Assembly: GCA_036924255.1 (NCBI GenBank)
Contig: JAUPFN010000003.1
Coordinates: 24,090,165-24,154,164 of the forward strand
DNA from: Apodemia mormo
Lineage: Eukaryota; Arthropoda; Insecta; Lepidoptera; Riodinidae
DNA: 64,000 nucleotides
Direction of reading: 5' to 3'
Positions 44,378 to 55,892 of the stretch are shown piece after piece. The notes under the pieces are model-generated. The model was given only the letters and a program-made list of their open reading frames with translations. It was not told the DNA's origin and ran no database searches. Each line of letters opens with the position of its first letter. Position 1 is the first letter of the stretch. The position numbers and the translations under genes are program-made.

Positions 44378-44630
44378 TAGTACCATCGTGACTACCAAGT
44401 GGCAGAATTCTACAGCTCTTTGCCTGGGTACATGGTTACATCGCTTTACCGCCGTAGCTTCAATGGTTGTCATTGTCGTTTTCCAGTTTAGAAGATAAGG
44501 TATCCGCTAAACTTATGCATGTGGCATCGCCATCTTGGCACAAGGATCACGATGAACCATTAAAATGTTTGATGTCTGTAGGAAATGGTTTCTCTTTCCA
44601 TCAGAAGAGCCATCTGTTTGTTAGCTACTT
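44378..44630 (+). mobile_element. Family A repeat, 5'-truncated
   Basis: Starts GTTAGTACCATCGTGACTAC and runs to GAGCCATCTGTTTGTTAGCT. It is joined tail to tail with the minus-strand fragment that follows. Confidence 0.82.
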
Positions 44631-44635
44631 GCGTT

Positions 44636-44764
44636 GTTAATGCCATTTACATAATGGTAGTGACACGCGTTAGCCAATCGTTCTCTTTTTAAGAATTACC
44701 TGGAAGTATGGCAGATATTATTTTCTTTAAAGGGTGCCCGGACTAATACGGGAAAAACACGGGG
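44636..44764 (-). mobile_element. Family A repeat, 5' third
   Basis: It ends at the 5' terminus (GCCCGGACTAATACGGG), inverted relative to the preceding copy. Confidence 0.78.
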
Positions 44765-45239
44765 TAGATGCATTATTATACATATGGCTAAGCTAGCATA
44801 TAAGCATAGATATATTATACTCAAAGCATATAAGTCCAAAATAATGTTTTTAGGTCTTGTTACCACATGATACAACTAGCACATAAATTTAGAATATGAC
44901 TTCTGCCTTAAATTTGGTACAAACTGTTTAACATAAGTGAAGTTTAAGCGTTTACTTTAAGAATGCAAAATATTTTGAAGTCCGTGTGACATCACTTAGC
45001 TTCGTAGTAAAATAAGTTTATATACACACCATATGTGCTTAGAGCTTAGCCCGAAAAATGTAAAGACGGAGACGCCTCAAACATTTTTTGAAATCTTAAA
45101 ACCAAGCTGAACCCTTCGACTAAAAAAAATAAATATTGGTAGAGCTCATCGAATGACAGTGACCATTCATTCGATTTTGATTAAAAACAAATAAATAAAG
45201 ATTACCTGTCGTTATAATTATTTCGTCTCATTGTCGAGT
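44765..45239. other. AT-rich spacer
   Basis: No gene. Confidence 0.4.
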
Positions 45240-45522
45240 ACCTATACCTATACCTATACCTATAGCTATACCTATACCTACACCTATACCTATACCTATA
45301 CCTATACCTATACCTATACCTATACCTATACCTATACCTATACCTATACCTATACCTATACCTATACCTATACCTATACCTATACCTATACCTATACCTA
45401 TACCTATACCTATACCTATACCTATACCTATACCTATACCTATACCTATACCTATACCTATACCTATACCTATACCTATACCTATACCTATACCTATACC
45501 TATACCTATACCTATACCTATA
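45240..45522. repeat. (CCTATA)n hexamer array
   Basis: About 47 nearly perfect hexamers, with one CCTATAG and one CCTACA variant near the start. The 125-codon TYTYTY frame is an artefact of this array. The unit is not the TTAGG insect telomere repeat. Confidence 0.97.
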
Positions 45523-46410
45523 ACTTCTTATTTTACAACAGCTCCGAAGATTTTAAGGAAGTAGGCAATATCAATCAAGAATTTATACGTGTAACGTCTT
45601 GTAATTAAATATAATATTATACCTACCTATATATAATATAATATTATAGTTCATAAATTTGTACAAAAGTATCCGGCAGTAGTTTAGTTTCTTACATTTT
45701 GTAAAAAAAAAAACGTGTCTGTTATCGTGTTTTGTTTATCGATATAGCTTCTATAGTAATCATTATGTGTAGCACGTCACTACCCGTCCATGAAGTACAG
45801 TATTATTTGGTATTATTTGTTAGACATTCTCTACTATTACTATAGATACTCATTATAGAAAGATTAAAGATTTGGCAAACACAATAATAATTAGAATATA
45901 CGACACCTATTTCACTAGTTCAAAAAGAAAATTCTATGATACGTCCGTATACAAATTGCGTCGTCAGATTGCAAAGATAAATATGTTTTAGAAAATGCCT
46001 TCTACATAATGTAAAAAGTTCGTCTTTATATAATATGCATGACATTTACCACCGCCGTAAATAAATTGCCGCGGCATATTGCTTTAAATATTTGTCATGT
46101 AAATGGGTTGTTTAATTAGAACATAAGCCCTATCCGGCTTCTTACATAAAAAAGTAGATTTTTAGGTTGCCTTTAGTTTCCACACCTGGAAAAAGATGTC
46201 CCGGGGCTTCGTCGGCTCTCGATGATATCGGAGTTTATAGTTGATATTGATACAATTTATCTTATGAACGATTTGCCTCTGGCAATTTGCATTGAATGTA
46301 TACATTTATAAAAGTACGACGCCGTTATACGGCGTTATACGGTATAACGACGAAACGTATAAATTGCCTGCGACATGCATATAAATCTAAATGTGAGAAA
46401 GAGGTAAGGC
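45523..46410. other. AT-rich gene-free stretch
   Basis: Nothing recognised. There is a short GGCGTTATACGG repeat near 46321. Confidence 0.45.
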
Positions 46411-46540
46411 CTGAGTGCTAAGTTTGAGTTTTTCTTTTCGCATTCGATCGTGAGCGCGTTGTACAAATCACAAATTCCTTGTAAATTCCAAACGCGCTCA
46501 CGATCGAATGCGAAAAGAAAAACTCACACTTAGCACTCTG
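46411..46540. repeat. 50-bp-arm inverted repeat
   Basis: 46411-46460 and 46491-46540 are inverted copies with about two mismatches around a 30-nt loop. The core is TTTTCGCATTCGATCGTGAG. The right arm belongs to the LINE fragment that follows, so the left arm is an inverted duplication of it. Confidence 0.9.
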
Positions 46541-46880
46541 AATGAAAGTATCGGATTAAAAATGAGAAAGGAGATTCTCCGTTGGTTAAGACATGTAGAA
46601 AGAGTGGTAGATGAAAAGTTAACAAAATAGATATACAATGCGAATATGAAAGGATTTAGGTACTGGGAAAGACCAAGACTCAAATACCATTATCAGATTA
46701 ATCGAAAACTCTCTGGAAGTGGTATTAAAAATCTTCGCAACCGGTGTGTATGTATGAAGAGAGTAATGAATGTGGAGAAAGCAAGAAAAATCTGCAAGAA
46801 TCGTAGTATATGGCACTCAGTTCTCTCTGCCTACTCCGTAACGGATCTGGCGTGAAGATATGTATGTATGTATTTATAAA
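46495..46880 (+). pseudogene. LINE ORF2 C-terminal remnant
   Basis: Reading across one stop, the translation includes LRWLRHVERVVDEKLTK, then NMKGFRYWERPRLKYHYQIN and CMKRVMNVEKARKICKNRSI. The order WxxHVERx ... GxRxxGRPRxxW ... NVxxARxxCxDRxxW is a C-terminal signature of many arthropod LINE reverse-transcriptase proteins. The stop after KLTK and the lack of upstream sequence make it a remnant of about 115 codons. It ends in a TATGTATGTATG tail. Confidence 0.65.
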
Positions 46881-47116
46881 TCTAAATAAGTTGAATAGTG
46901 ACTTATACAGAAGACTAGTCTGAAATTATCGGCTTTAACCAAATATTTTTTAAGTGATGTTTAAATGTAACTTTGAACTGAAAACTTCTGACTTTCTTTA
47001 AGATATTATATTCATAGAGTTTTTTGGTAGTTCATTTCAGTAATGAGCAGCTTTCAAAGAAAAGGAACTTAACAAAAACCTCTCTGAGATATTTCAAACT
47101 ACATTTGTACTTTTAG
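46881..47116. other. Spacer, nothing recognised
   Basis: No gene. Confidence 0.4.
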
Positions 47117-47262
47117 TTCACACTTTTATTATTAATAAACCGAACCGGTTTTACCAATTACAGCATCATGTAACAGTTACAGTGATATTATAATTAGTGA
47201 TGAATGATGATAATGTTGTAATTAGTAAAATCAGTTGGTTGTATTATTAATAAAGTGTGAAT
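47117..47262. repeat. Imperfect inverted repeat, 44-bp arms
   Basis: TCACACTTTTATTATTAATA (47119) is mirrored by TATTATTAATAAAGTGTGA (47242). The arms include AACCGAACCGGTTTTACC, a GAACCGG word like that in the Penelope-like element at 14330. Confidence 0.6.
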
Positions 47263-47431
47263 TGGAACTTATATTATAAAAAAATATGAATTTAATTTGT
47301 AATGATGAATTCATTTAACTTGGATATTCATTATACATGTGTTTATCTAGTGATCAGTACAATCGACGTACGTATTCGACGTAGTGATCAGATCAATCAC
47401 AAAATAAGAGAAATTTCGTTACATTTAACCA

Positions 47432-47505
47432 TTCGACGCGTGGCTCAATTGGATAGAGCGCCCTGTACAGAGGAAAGGTTGCAAGTTCAAATCCTGTCAT
47501 AATAA
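47432..47505 (+). pseudogene. tRNA-like sequence (degenerate)
   Basis: Good A box (TGGCTCAATTGGATAGAGCG) and B box (GTTCAAATCC) with a foldable D arm (GCTC/GAGC). The anticodon stem does not pair properly and the two acceptor ends do not match. It is most like arginine tRNAs by eye. It is a pseudogene or the head of an otherwise lost SINE. Confidence 0.5.
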
Positions 47506-47648
47506 GTTTTTACAAGTAGGGTAAAATCTCCGGTTGCCCCGGTACAGTGGCAACATTTGTGACCATTTAATCACATTTTTTTTAAAATAACTATATATAT
47601 GTGTAAAATCTGTACAAATAAATAAAAGTGGAGTCTTTTTTATATCAT

Positions 47649-47845
47649 ACTAGCCACCTGACCGCGGTATCACTCGCGTAGCTTTTGTTCCCGTGGGAAT
47701 ATCGGAAAGGTTTATATACTAAAAACTTCCTCAAGAATCAATCTATCTATTAAAAAAAAACGCATAAAAATCCGTTACGTAGTTTTAAAGATTTAACCAT
47801 ACATAGGGACAGACAGAGAAAGCGACTTTGTTTTATACTATGTAT
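47649..47845 (-). mobile_element. Helitron fragment
   Basis: Starts ACTAGCCACCTGACCGCGGT and ends AAAGCGACTTTGTTTTATAC, which is the inverted 5' module of the Helitron at 37395. Confidence 0.7.
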
Positions 47846-48186
47846 TGAAGATAGTAAACAAGCAGATGGACCTCCTGATAAAAAGAGTCAACTATCGCCT
47901 ATAGACACCAAAGATGTTAGTGATGTGTTGCTATCTTGTGGTGTGTGGTGGTCTAATACCACCAACCTTACCCTCCAAACCGGAACACGACAGTGACAAG
48001 CACTGACGCTATTGCAGGAGGAATAGGTAAGGCGGTGTTACCAGACCCGGTCGAGACAATGCAGAACTCTACCACCTAGTAGCCACGATGGTAGTGACTC
48101 ACTTAGCCAAATTGTCGCGTTTTACAACCTGCCTGGCAGATCGACAGTTGGCCTATTCTTCAAAGGAGCCCGGGACCAACACAGGG
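47846..48186 (-). mobile_element. Family A repeat, nearly full length
   Basis: Tail AAGATAGTAAACAAGCAGAT at the left and 5' terminus CCGGGACCAACACAGGGG at the right. The CACAAGTT ... GGCTACC segment is deleted. Confidence 0.9.
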
Positions 48187-48270
48187 GAAAAAGTCTCTTT
48201 GTACTATTAAAATAACCACTTTTTACTAAATGAATATCGATATATATGCGGCCACAACGAGTATATTTTC

Positions 48271-48548
48271 ACCCAAGTTGGTTTCGGGCTCCTTTGAAGA
48301 ATAGACCAACTGCCGTTCTGCCAGGCAGGTCGTAAAAGGCGACCGATTGGCTATGCGAGTCACTACCATCGTGGCTACTAGGTAGTAGAGTTCTGCATTG
48401 TCTCGTCCGGATCAGGTACCACCGCCTTACCTATTCCTACCGCAATAGCGTCAGTGCTTGTCGCTGTCGTGTTCCGGTTTGGAGGGTAAGGTAGCCGGTA
48501 AACTTATGTATAAGTATTAGACCTCGCCACAAGATAGCAACGCACCAA
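48271..48548 (+). mobile_element. Family A repeat, 3'-truncated by a SINE
   Basis: From CCAAGTTGGTTTCGGGCTCC to AGATAGCAACGCACCAACAC, then interrupted by another repeat. Confidence 0.88.
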
Positions 48549-48564
48549 CACCAACACCAACAAC

Positions 48565-48935
48565 CGGTTGGTATAAATAATGTATTATTACGTCGATTCT
48601 CTTGTGGGATTAGCTGACTGTATCGAACACGGAGTATCATGTGGTCTGTGGTACCGAACGTCTAAAGACTTTCCGATTCACCACGATTCGCAAGTTGGTC
48701 GGTTGGCGAGATGAATTGTCCATTTCCTCGCATTTAGCAACCTGATAACGATTACCAGTTATTCCTAGCGATAACTGGGTCCGAAAGATTTATGTGCTTA
48801 TCCTAGGTACTTCTACTAAATTCGGATTTGTTAGTAAAACCTCGAAAACCCTCAATAAAAAAATTACACGGCCCGGGAATCGAACCCTGGTACTCATGAT
48901 CAGAGCCAAACAGACTAACCAGTTCCCAGGAGTAA
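48565..48935 (-). mobile_element. Second tRNA-headed SINE-like element
   Basis: On the minus strand the head carries GAACTGGTTAGTCTGTTTGG and a perfect B box GGTTCGATTCC, followed by a ~290-bp body. It is unrelated to the common SINE of this window. Only one copy is seen. Confidence 0.55.
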
Positions 48936-49009
48936 ACAGCATTAAATGTGTATCTGTTTTTCTACTAATTTTTAACCAAAGAAAAATCTGAGGTTATCAA
49001 TTTGATATG

Positions 49010-49310
49010 TATGTACATTTGTAATATTGTTGGAATTGGATAATATTTGAGTGTGATGATCTATTTAGGCGTCCAAGCACGTAAACTAAATTTCCTAAGC
49101 ATATATTATGTTTGTGTGTTTGTTTACGAAATTTTCGAGAACTAAAAGACACGTGGAGATAATTCTTTCTAATTAAAATCAGCTGTATTCCTCTTCTTCC
49201 TTCCTTCTAGGAACAGCTCAAATTTTATCAAAATTGGTTCAATAGTTTTTGAGATATGAGTATAGTTGACAGTAATTTGAAATTGGTTTAGTTATTAAAA
49301 TTACTTTTAT
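49010..49310 (+). repeat. Repeat family E, copy 1
   Basis: Shares AATATTGTTGGAATTGGATA, GATGATCTATTTAGGCGTCC and AAATTGGTTCAATAGTTTTT with inverted copies at 58310-58595 and 62090-62285. Non-coding. Confidence 0.65.
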
Positions 49311-49457
49311 ATAAAAAAGTGTTTAATTAATAAACAAATTAATAAAACCAGAAATATTTATTGTTTTTAGTTTATTATAAAAATGCACCAAGTACGTACT
49401 TTTTTCTGAAATTAATTGATGTGACAGTCTATATAATTTTGCACGTTTAAACTATAG

Positions 49458-49651
49458 AGTCTTGCCTATTTCTGTCGCAATAGCGTCAGTATAAGTCACT
49501 GTCGTGTTCCGTTTTAGAGGGTAAGGTAGCCGATAAACTTATGCATGTGGCATCACGACCTGGTTATAAGGATAGCAACGCACTATTAACATCTTTGGTG
49601 TCCCATCGCAAGAGCCGTTTGGTTTTTTGTTAGTCCATAATAAAAAAAAGT
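49458..49651 (+). mobile_element. Family A repeat, 3' half
   Basis: From CTTGCCTATTTCTGTCGCAA to TTTGTTAGTCCATAAT and an A-rich tail. Confidence 0.83.
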
Positions 49652-50233
49652 ATATAACTTTCATTCCACTTCCTTAATAAAGGTGAAATAAATCTAAGGA
49701 TTTATATTTCTTTTTCACTTAACCGGGTGTTACATTAGTTACTTTTTCCTCAAATTTACTCTATATAGTTAACCCCTGGTAATTTACTTTAGTTCTAATT
49801 GGAAGAAATGGTTTGTTAAAATGACAGCACTCTGTGGGCTTTTATCTTTGTCTCAAGATATTAAGACTTGCTAGAGTTTTTTAAGAAATGTTCTATATTG
49901 TAAATCGTCGGAATATGGTGAAACTGCAGTTTAATTATTATTATATATACATTTGTACGGTTTCCACTATTGTAATATGCAAATTTAGCAGCTTTACACA
50001 AGTAAAATAGTGCAATCAGTTTACATGCATTTATAATGATACGCATATATTGCGTTAATACGTAAAACTGGAAGACTAAACAATTAAAATAGAAAAACTA
50101 GTAAAAGTGTACACGATAATTAACACACGAATCCGGTAGGCTTTAAAAATTAAAAATAGTAAAACCAGTACAAGTATATTTATTATAATAGGCGTATGAT
50201 GCGTGAAATAAGTGCATGTGTACTTATAATAAT
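49652..50233. other. AT-rich gene-free stretch
   Basis: No gene. Confidence 0.45.
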
Positions 50234-50475
50234 ACTAGCTGACCCACGCAGTTTCGCCCGCGAGTATATTAACATGTCGTCAAGATAGCTTTTCATATAA
50301 ATTTCATCTCTTATTTCAACCTGTAAGGATTGATTTTTGAAAAAAAAGATTAGCCTATGTTTGACCCCGGCTTTTTTACTACTTCCATGCCAAATTTCAT
50401 GAAAATTGGTCCAGCGGTTTAGCCGTGTAATGATTTTGAATCACGTGAATGAAGTCGCGATCAAAACATAAGAGA
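50234..50475 (-). mobile_element. Lep1-like Helitron, 5' end lost
   Basis: Starts ACTAGCTGACCCACGCAGTT, with a body matching 42132-42378 inverted (AAGATAGCTTTTCATA, CCGGCTTTTTTACTACTTCC). Confidence 0.75.
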
Positions 50476-50862
50476 GAGATTTTATTATTCAGCTTATGGT
50501 TCATTTTTAACCACACGGTAACCGCTTGTATAATTAAATCGCCTAAACTCTAGTAGTTTTTATAATTTCGGATTTATATGAGGGCCTTCATTACGATGAG
50601 TTGGATAATTTCGCGGTTACGTTCCATCTTGTACTGCGCGCTTTAAGATTGCATAAAATGTACTTACTATATCCACTACGCAATCGTCAGCATTAACCTT
50701 CAGTGTCGCATTCAAAATCATGGGTTACTACTTAGAAACCCATGGTATATTTAAATTAGAATGAGGATCAATCTCGATGGTCTAAACGAGTTTGTGTTGC
50801 ACAAAACTCTTATCGCGGGCTAAAACTTTTACTTTATTGGTAACCTTACCTTTTACTTTATT
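50476..50862. other. Unassigned stretch
   Basis: No repeat or gene recognised. Confidence 0.4.
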
Positions 50863-51227
50863 CCCCGTATTGGTCCCGGGCTCCTTTGAAGAATAGGCCA
50901 ATTGCCGTTCTGCCAGACAGGTCGTAAAAGGCGACCGATTGGCTATACGAGTCACTATCATCGTACTACGAGGTGGTAGATTTCTGCATTGTCTCGCCCG
51001 GGTGTGGTACCACCGCCTTACCTATTCCTGCAGCAATAGCGTCAGTGTTTGTCACTGTCGTGTTCCAGTTTGGATGATAAGGTAGCCGATAAACTTATGC
51101 ATGTGACATTAGACGTCGCCGCAAGATAGAAACGCACCATTAACACCTTTGGTGTCTATAGGCCATCGCCTGACTCTTTCCATCAGGAGACCTATCTGCT
51201 TGTTAGCTATCTTTTAATATAAAAAAA
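50863..51227 (+). mobile_element. Family A repeat, full length
   Basis: From CCCCGTATTGGTCCCGGGCT to TGCTTGTTAGCTATCTTTTA and a poly(A) tail. Confidence 0.93.
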
Positions 51228-52030
51228 TCGGACCTTATTATACATGTAGTTCGAGTTTATGGCGTGCACTGCCACCGAGAAGATATTCATGTCCATTAAT
51301 AGCTATGCTAGGCGAACGCGTAATTGCGTGGAATCTCGTAGATACCGGGGATATTTAGAAAGTTTCTATTGTTAGGCAATTCAATTCAATGAGTTATAGA
51401 ACAAATTGACGATAAAAATGAAGACATCAATGTCAACCAACCTGGTCTTCAGTAATAGAAAATAATACACAACGATAAAGATATACTCATATAAACTTTT
51501 AGGTTAGGCGCTCAAAGATTGCGAAATTGGGAAATCGGTCGATTAAGCCTATTAGGGAAACCAAAATGAAAATCACGCCATTTATTTTGTCTGTGGAAAT
51601 GAGCTAGCTAGGAATAGCTAGAAATAATAATCAATCCAAAAAATTGAAAAATTATCGATTTTACATATTAATTTACTTGTGTACGCTGCAATACTTATGA
51701 CTTAAAAAATGTTTAAATAAAAGTTCGCCTGAAATGTTTTTCGTTGTAGGCTCTACTGTTGAGTTATTATATTGAGAAAAACTGAGTTAGCACTTTCATT
51801 CAAGGTGGCGACTCGAGCGGCTTATTCTGGAGGTCTCAAACTTGGATTTTTCATCAGAGTACGAACTTATACGACGTATTTTGAATTGTTACCACACTAG
51901 ATACTTTTTTTAGAAAAAAGATTCTTACAGACAGACAGCTCTATAAAAAATTAAAAGACCGCACAAAACCAATGTCAATTTCATATTAGACAGCACAGCA
52001 CTCAGCTACTTACCTATTGCTAATATTTCG
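51228..52030. other. Gene-free stretch
   Basis: I see no frame with a known domain and no repeat shared with the window. Confidence 0.45.
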
Positions 52031-52305
52031 ACCGCCCCGTTGGTCAAGTGGTTAGCGACCCTGACTACACAAATTACGGGGCTCGGGTTCGATCCCCGAC
52101 TGAGACAAGCATTTGTGTGATGAGCATAAATGTTTGTATTTCCCGGTTTGGGTGTTTATTATATATATTCTAGTATTTATATATGTATTTCTATGTACTA
52201 GTATCGTTGACTAACACCCATAATACAAGCAAATAATTTGCTTCCTTTTGGGTTAGACCAGTAAGTGTAATTTGTCCCGTGAATATTTATTTATTTATTA
52301 TATTA
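52031..52305 (+). mobile_element. tRNA-derived SINE, full copy
   Basis: Head CCGCCCCGTTGGTCAAGTGG, B box GGTTCGATCCC, 3' end GTCCCGTGAATATTTATTTA. Confidence 0.9.
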
Positions 52306-52311
52306 GCATAT

Positions 52312-52585
52312 CCATACTAATATTATAAATACGAAAGTAACTGTCTGTTTCTTCTTCACGCCTAAATCACTGAACCGATTTGAATGAAATTTCATAAAAA
52401 GGTAGTATGAGACCTAAGAAAGGACATAGGATAGCTTTTATCCTGGAAGTACCATGGGAACGTGAACTATGCGGGTAAAACCTTGGGACTGACTATCTTT
52501 TATACCACGCTAATAAAGAGAAACTTAGGCTACTTTTATTTTAGAAATTTTTCCACGCGAACGAAGTCACGGGCACAGCTAGTTA
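52312..52585 (+). mobile_element. Lep1-like Helitron, complete
   Basis: 5' TCCATACTAATATTATAAAT, internal AAAGGACATAGGATAGCTTT, 3' ACGAAGTCACGGGCACAGCT then AGT. 274 bp. Confidence 0.82.
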
Positions 52586-52957
52586 TACATAATCTATATC
52601 TATAAATATAAAAATCGATCCCTATTTTCCTTGGTCACGACATCACGCCTGAATGGCTGGACCAATTTCGGTAATTTTTTTTGTTGTGTTTGTAATTGTA
52701 AGGAGAAGGTTCTTATAAAAGAAAATATTAAGAAAATTGCGCGGTAAATTAGAAAATTTAAAAATACTTAACCACCATATAAAGTTTAATGCCATTTTGG
52801 CTGCGTGGAAGAACAATCCGGTAGTCTTATATAAATTACGTGTCACGTTGTTTGTCCGCTATGGATTCCTAATATGTAAAACAAAACAACGTTTGCCAGG
52901 TCAGCTAGTCATAGACAAAGATAATATGAAAGTAATTAAAAGACACCATTATTGAAC
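52586..52957. other. AT-rich spacer with Helitron-like scraps
   Basis: CATCACGCCTGAATGGCTGG (52641) and GTTTGCCAGGTCAGCTAGTC (52890) look like the start and end of another Helitron body, about 300 bp long. No gene. Confidence 0.45.
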
Positions 52958-52959
52958 TT

Positions 52960-53748
52960 TTTTTTACAGCAGAGGGGGCAAACGAGCAGGTGGTGCACCT
53001 GATGGTAAGTGATCACCGCCGCCCATTGACAACTGCAATATCGGGGGTCTTGCAGCTGCGTTGCCGGCCTTTTAAGAATGAATAAGCTCGTTTCTTGAAG
53101 GTCCCTAAGTCTTATCCGTTCGGAAACACCCCCGAGGGTAATTGATTAGATTAGAGAGTAGTGCGAGGCAAAAAGTGCCGACAAAAGCGCACGGTTGTGG
53201 ATTTCTAGACATCGAGGTGGTGAGGATGAACTTTAATTTTTTACGCGATGTCCGATGATGGAATTTAGCTGCAGGAATTAGTCCGAATAACTCTTCGGAA
53301 CACTCCCCATGATATATACGGTGAAAGATGCAGAGCGAACCTACATCTCTGCGTAACGCCAAAGAGTCAAGCCGATTTAGAAATAGCCTGGTTGTCGACG
53401 ATTCGAACCGCTCTACGTTGAATGCGATCAAGAGGAAGAAGCTGGTACTGAGAAGCTCCGGCCCAGAGGTGAGAACAGTACTCCATGTCAGGTCAAATTT
53501 GGGTCTTGTAAAGTTGAAGACGATGGGCTGGCACGAAGTACTGCTTTGCTCTACTGAGTACGCCAAGCTTTTTGGAGGCTAGTTTAGCCTTTCCTTCCAA
53601 ATGACCGCGGAACTGAACGTTGTTCGATATGTCGACTCCCAGTATTCCAATATTGGCTGAGGCTATCAGGTGAGTGTTCTCGAACCGAGGTGATACGACA
53701 AAGGATGTTTTTTAGTGGTGAACGCACAAAGCTGCGTCTTTTTGGGTT
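52960..53748 (-). pseudogene. LINE 3' end, copy adjacent to the 54-kb copy
   Basis: Minus strand, tail at 52960 (poly(T) on plus). The ORF piece carries LDSLALRRDVGSLCIFHRIY and HGECSEELFGLIPAAKFHHR, colinear with the copy at 54831-55892. Frameshifts precede this segment, so the part after the reverse-transcriptase palm is broken. 5' truncation falls in the region of the NPKKTQLCAF motif near 53745. It is the C-terminal half of a Jockey/CR1-group ORF2 and is inactive. Confidence 0.82.
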
Positions 53749-54416
53749 AAATTAAAAACTAAAAGAGAACATCATGAAAGGAAATGTTTCAGCGGTATTC
53801 CTGTAAAGATGTATCATTTTTCATCATACATCATTCTCATGTCTGTAGATATATTATAGCAATAATTTAAAAATTAGGTCTAAATACTGGTTATAAAATA
53901 AATTTGCTACTTCAGAAGAAATTCAAGTGCAAGCTTTTCAACTTATATTAAGGCTGCGCCGAGCTCATTTAGAAATAAATGCGTTCGTTAAATCGTTTTC
54001 TATATCGTTATTATTAAAGATTTAACTATGAAATTCATAAGTAAGATACTAAAGAATTCACGCCCTAAATTATCCAACTTGGAAACATGATAAGTTGTAA
54101 TTTCCTAGGTAGAAAAAAACTCAAGGTTACCACTAAACAAGAAGGAAAGCCCTTAGTATGGTGTAAATACTTAACGGAAGGTCATCAGTTTTTAAATAAC
54201 AGCAAAAAACATGTTTTCTATAACTTATACACTTTATATTTTTCAAATGTGTACAAATTTTAATGATAAAAAGGAAACATTAAGATCCGCACTCGTATCG
54301 CCCATCCTATTTAGAACCATCACCATTTAATTTAGGTGCCATAGACTTGCCAATATCTCAAATTAAAAAAAACTATATAAACTTTATTACTTTTGTTACG
54401 GAATCGTAAAGCGTAT
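53749..54416. other. Gene-free stretch
   Basis: AT-rich; nothing recognised. Confidence 0.45.
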
Positions 54417-54482
54417 GCCCGTGTTGGTCCGTGACTTTTTGAAGAGTAGACTGTCTGCCATTTTACGTGACAGTTTGTACGT
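54417..54482 (+). mobile_element. Family A repeat, first ~65 bp only
   Basis: GCCCGTGTTGGTCCGTGACT then TTTTGAAGAGTAGACTGTCT. It confirms the same 5' terminus as the full copies. Confidence 0.75.
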
Positions 54483-54830
54483 GTACAAATAGGAAATTTG
54501 ACAGAAAACTGCTCAAATTTCCCTTTAGGGCAGAAACCCATGAGGGTTTTCCGCAACGCGACGCAAGAAAGGAAAAAAAGCATGTAGCCTTAGAAGCATG
54601 GCTCTACATGATTTCTAATAACTTTTTAACAGTACGAGTTATAATAGTTTACAAGAGAACGTTATTGGTGGGATATTGTATACCCCTACCATAGAGTAAG
54701 TAATCAGAAGAGTGGCTATGTTGTTTGTTTTGTTAGAAAACAAATTCCGCCAAAACACTACGCCAGTTGTAATGCTGTGATTGGCCGACTCAAGGTTAAT
54801 TTGATAATGACGCAGTAATAGCAAACGCGT
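54483..54830. other. Unassigned stretch
   Basis: No gene recognised; short frames on both strands lack known motifs. Confidence 0.4.
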
Positions 54831-55892
54831 TTTTTTTTTATAGAAGAGGGGGCTAACGAGCAAGATGTGCACCTGATGGTAAGTGATCACCGCCGCCCAT
54901 GGACATCTGCAATACCAGAGGTCTTGCAGTTGCGTTGCCGGCCTTTTAAGAATGAGTAAGCTCTTTTCTTGAAGGTCCCTATGTCGTATCCGTTCGGAAA
55001 TACCCCTGCCGGTAATTGGTTCTACAACAGAGTAGTGCGAGGTAAAAAGTGTCGGGAGAAACGCACAGTTGTGGATTTCCAGACATCGAGATGGTGAGGA
55101 TGGAACTTCAAGTTTTGATGCGATGTCCGATGGTGGAATTCGGTGGCAGGAATTAATCCAAACAACTCGTCGGAACACTCTCCATGATATATACGATAAA
55201 AGACACAGAGAGAACCTACATCTCTGCGCAATGCTAAAGAGTCAAGCTGTTTCGAAATGGTCTGGTCGTCAACGATTCGAACCGCTCTACGCTGAATGCG
55301 ATCAAGAGGAAGAAGCTGGTACTGAGGAGCTCCGGCCCAGAGATGCGAACAGTACTCTATGTGAGGCCGAACCTGTGCCTTATAAAGTTGAAGGCGATGG
55401 ACCGGCAAAAAGTACTGTTTCGCTCTGCTGAGCACACCGAGCTTTTTGGAGGCTAGTTTAGCCTTGCCTTCCAAATGACCGCGAAACTGAACGTAATTCG
55501 ATATGTCAACTCCCAGGATTCCGACACTAGCTGAGGCTGTCAGGAGAGTATCCTCAAATCGAGGTGATACGACAAAGGGCGTCTTTTTTGCGGTGAACAC
55601 GCAAAGCTGTGTCTTCTTGGGGTTAAAAGTAGCCAGGTTTTGGCGACCCCATTCCGAGACATCGGTAAGTCGATTCTCGACTTCAGACACAAGCTTGTTT
55701 CGGCACTCTTCGACGTGTTCCCGAGAAATAATGCTTCGGCCGGAGTATGTAGCATCACCAGTACTGTCATGCGCATAGCAATGTATGTTGCTAATTCGCA
55801 TCATATCATTGATATGCAGAAGGAACAGTGTCGGTGATAGCACGCAGCCTTGGGGAACACCAGCATTGACAGATTTAAGGTGACATTAGTTG
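54831..55892 (-). pseudogene. 5'-truncated LINE with partial reverse transcriptase
   Basis: The best-preserved coding piece in the window. On the minus strand one frame of 273 codons (55022-55843, open further upstream to about 55890) covers RT motif GVPQGCVLSPTLF, the catalytic box region CYAHDST, an NPKKTQLCVF segment, then GHLEGKAKLASKKLGVLSRA and PHIEYCSHLWAGAPQ. A frameshift near 55022 moves the last ~45 codons (LWNQLP ... GTFKKR) to another frame. The tail (CACCTGATGGTAAGTGATCA on plus) ends in poly(A) at 54831. The RT catalytic Y-x-D-D box reads YAHD: the first Asp is His (codon at 55769-55771), so it is dead. An intact copy would reverse transcribe its own RNA at the target. By sequence style it is Jockey/CR1-group; the exact clade is not resolved. 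Confidence 0.88.

Noticed and set aside
45240..45522. Possible interstitial telomere repeat
   Set aside because: The unit is CCTATA, not TTAGG/CCTAA; no telomere-type sequence was seen at the edges.
45231..45608. 125-codon TYTYTY frame
   Set aside because: Artefact of the CCTATA array; no flanking gene structure.
47432..47505. Functional tRNA gene
   Set aside because: A and B boxes are present, but the acceptor ends do not pair and the anticodon stem is disrupted.
55069..55778. Plus-strand frames of 91-120 codons
   Set aside because: Shadows of the minus-strand LINE reverse-transcriptase frame, which has the recognisable motifs.
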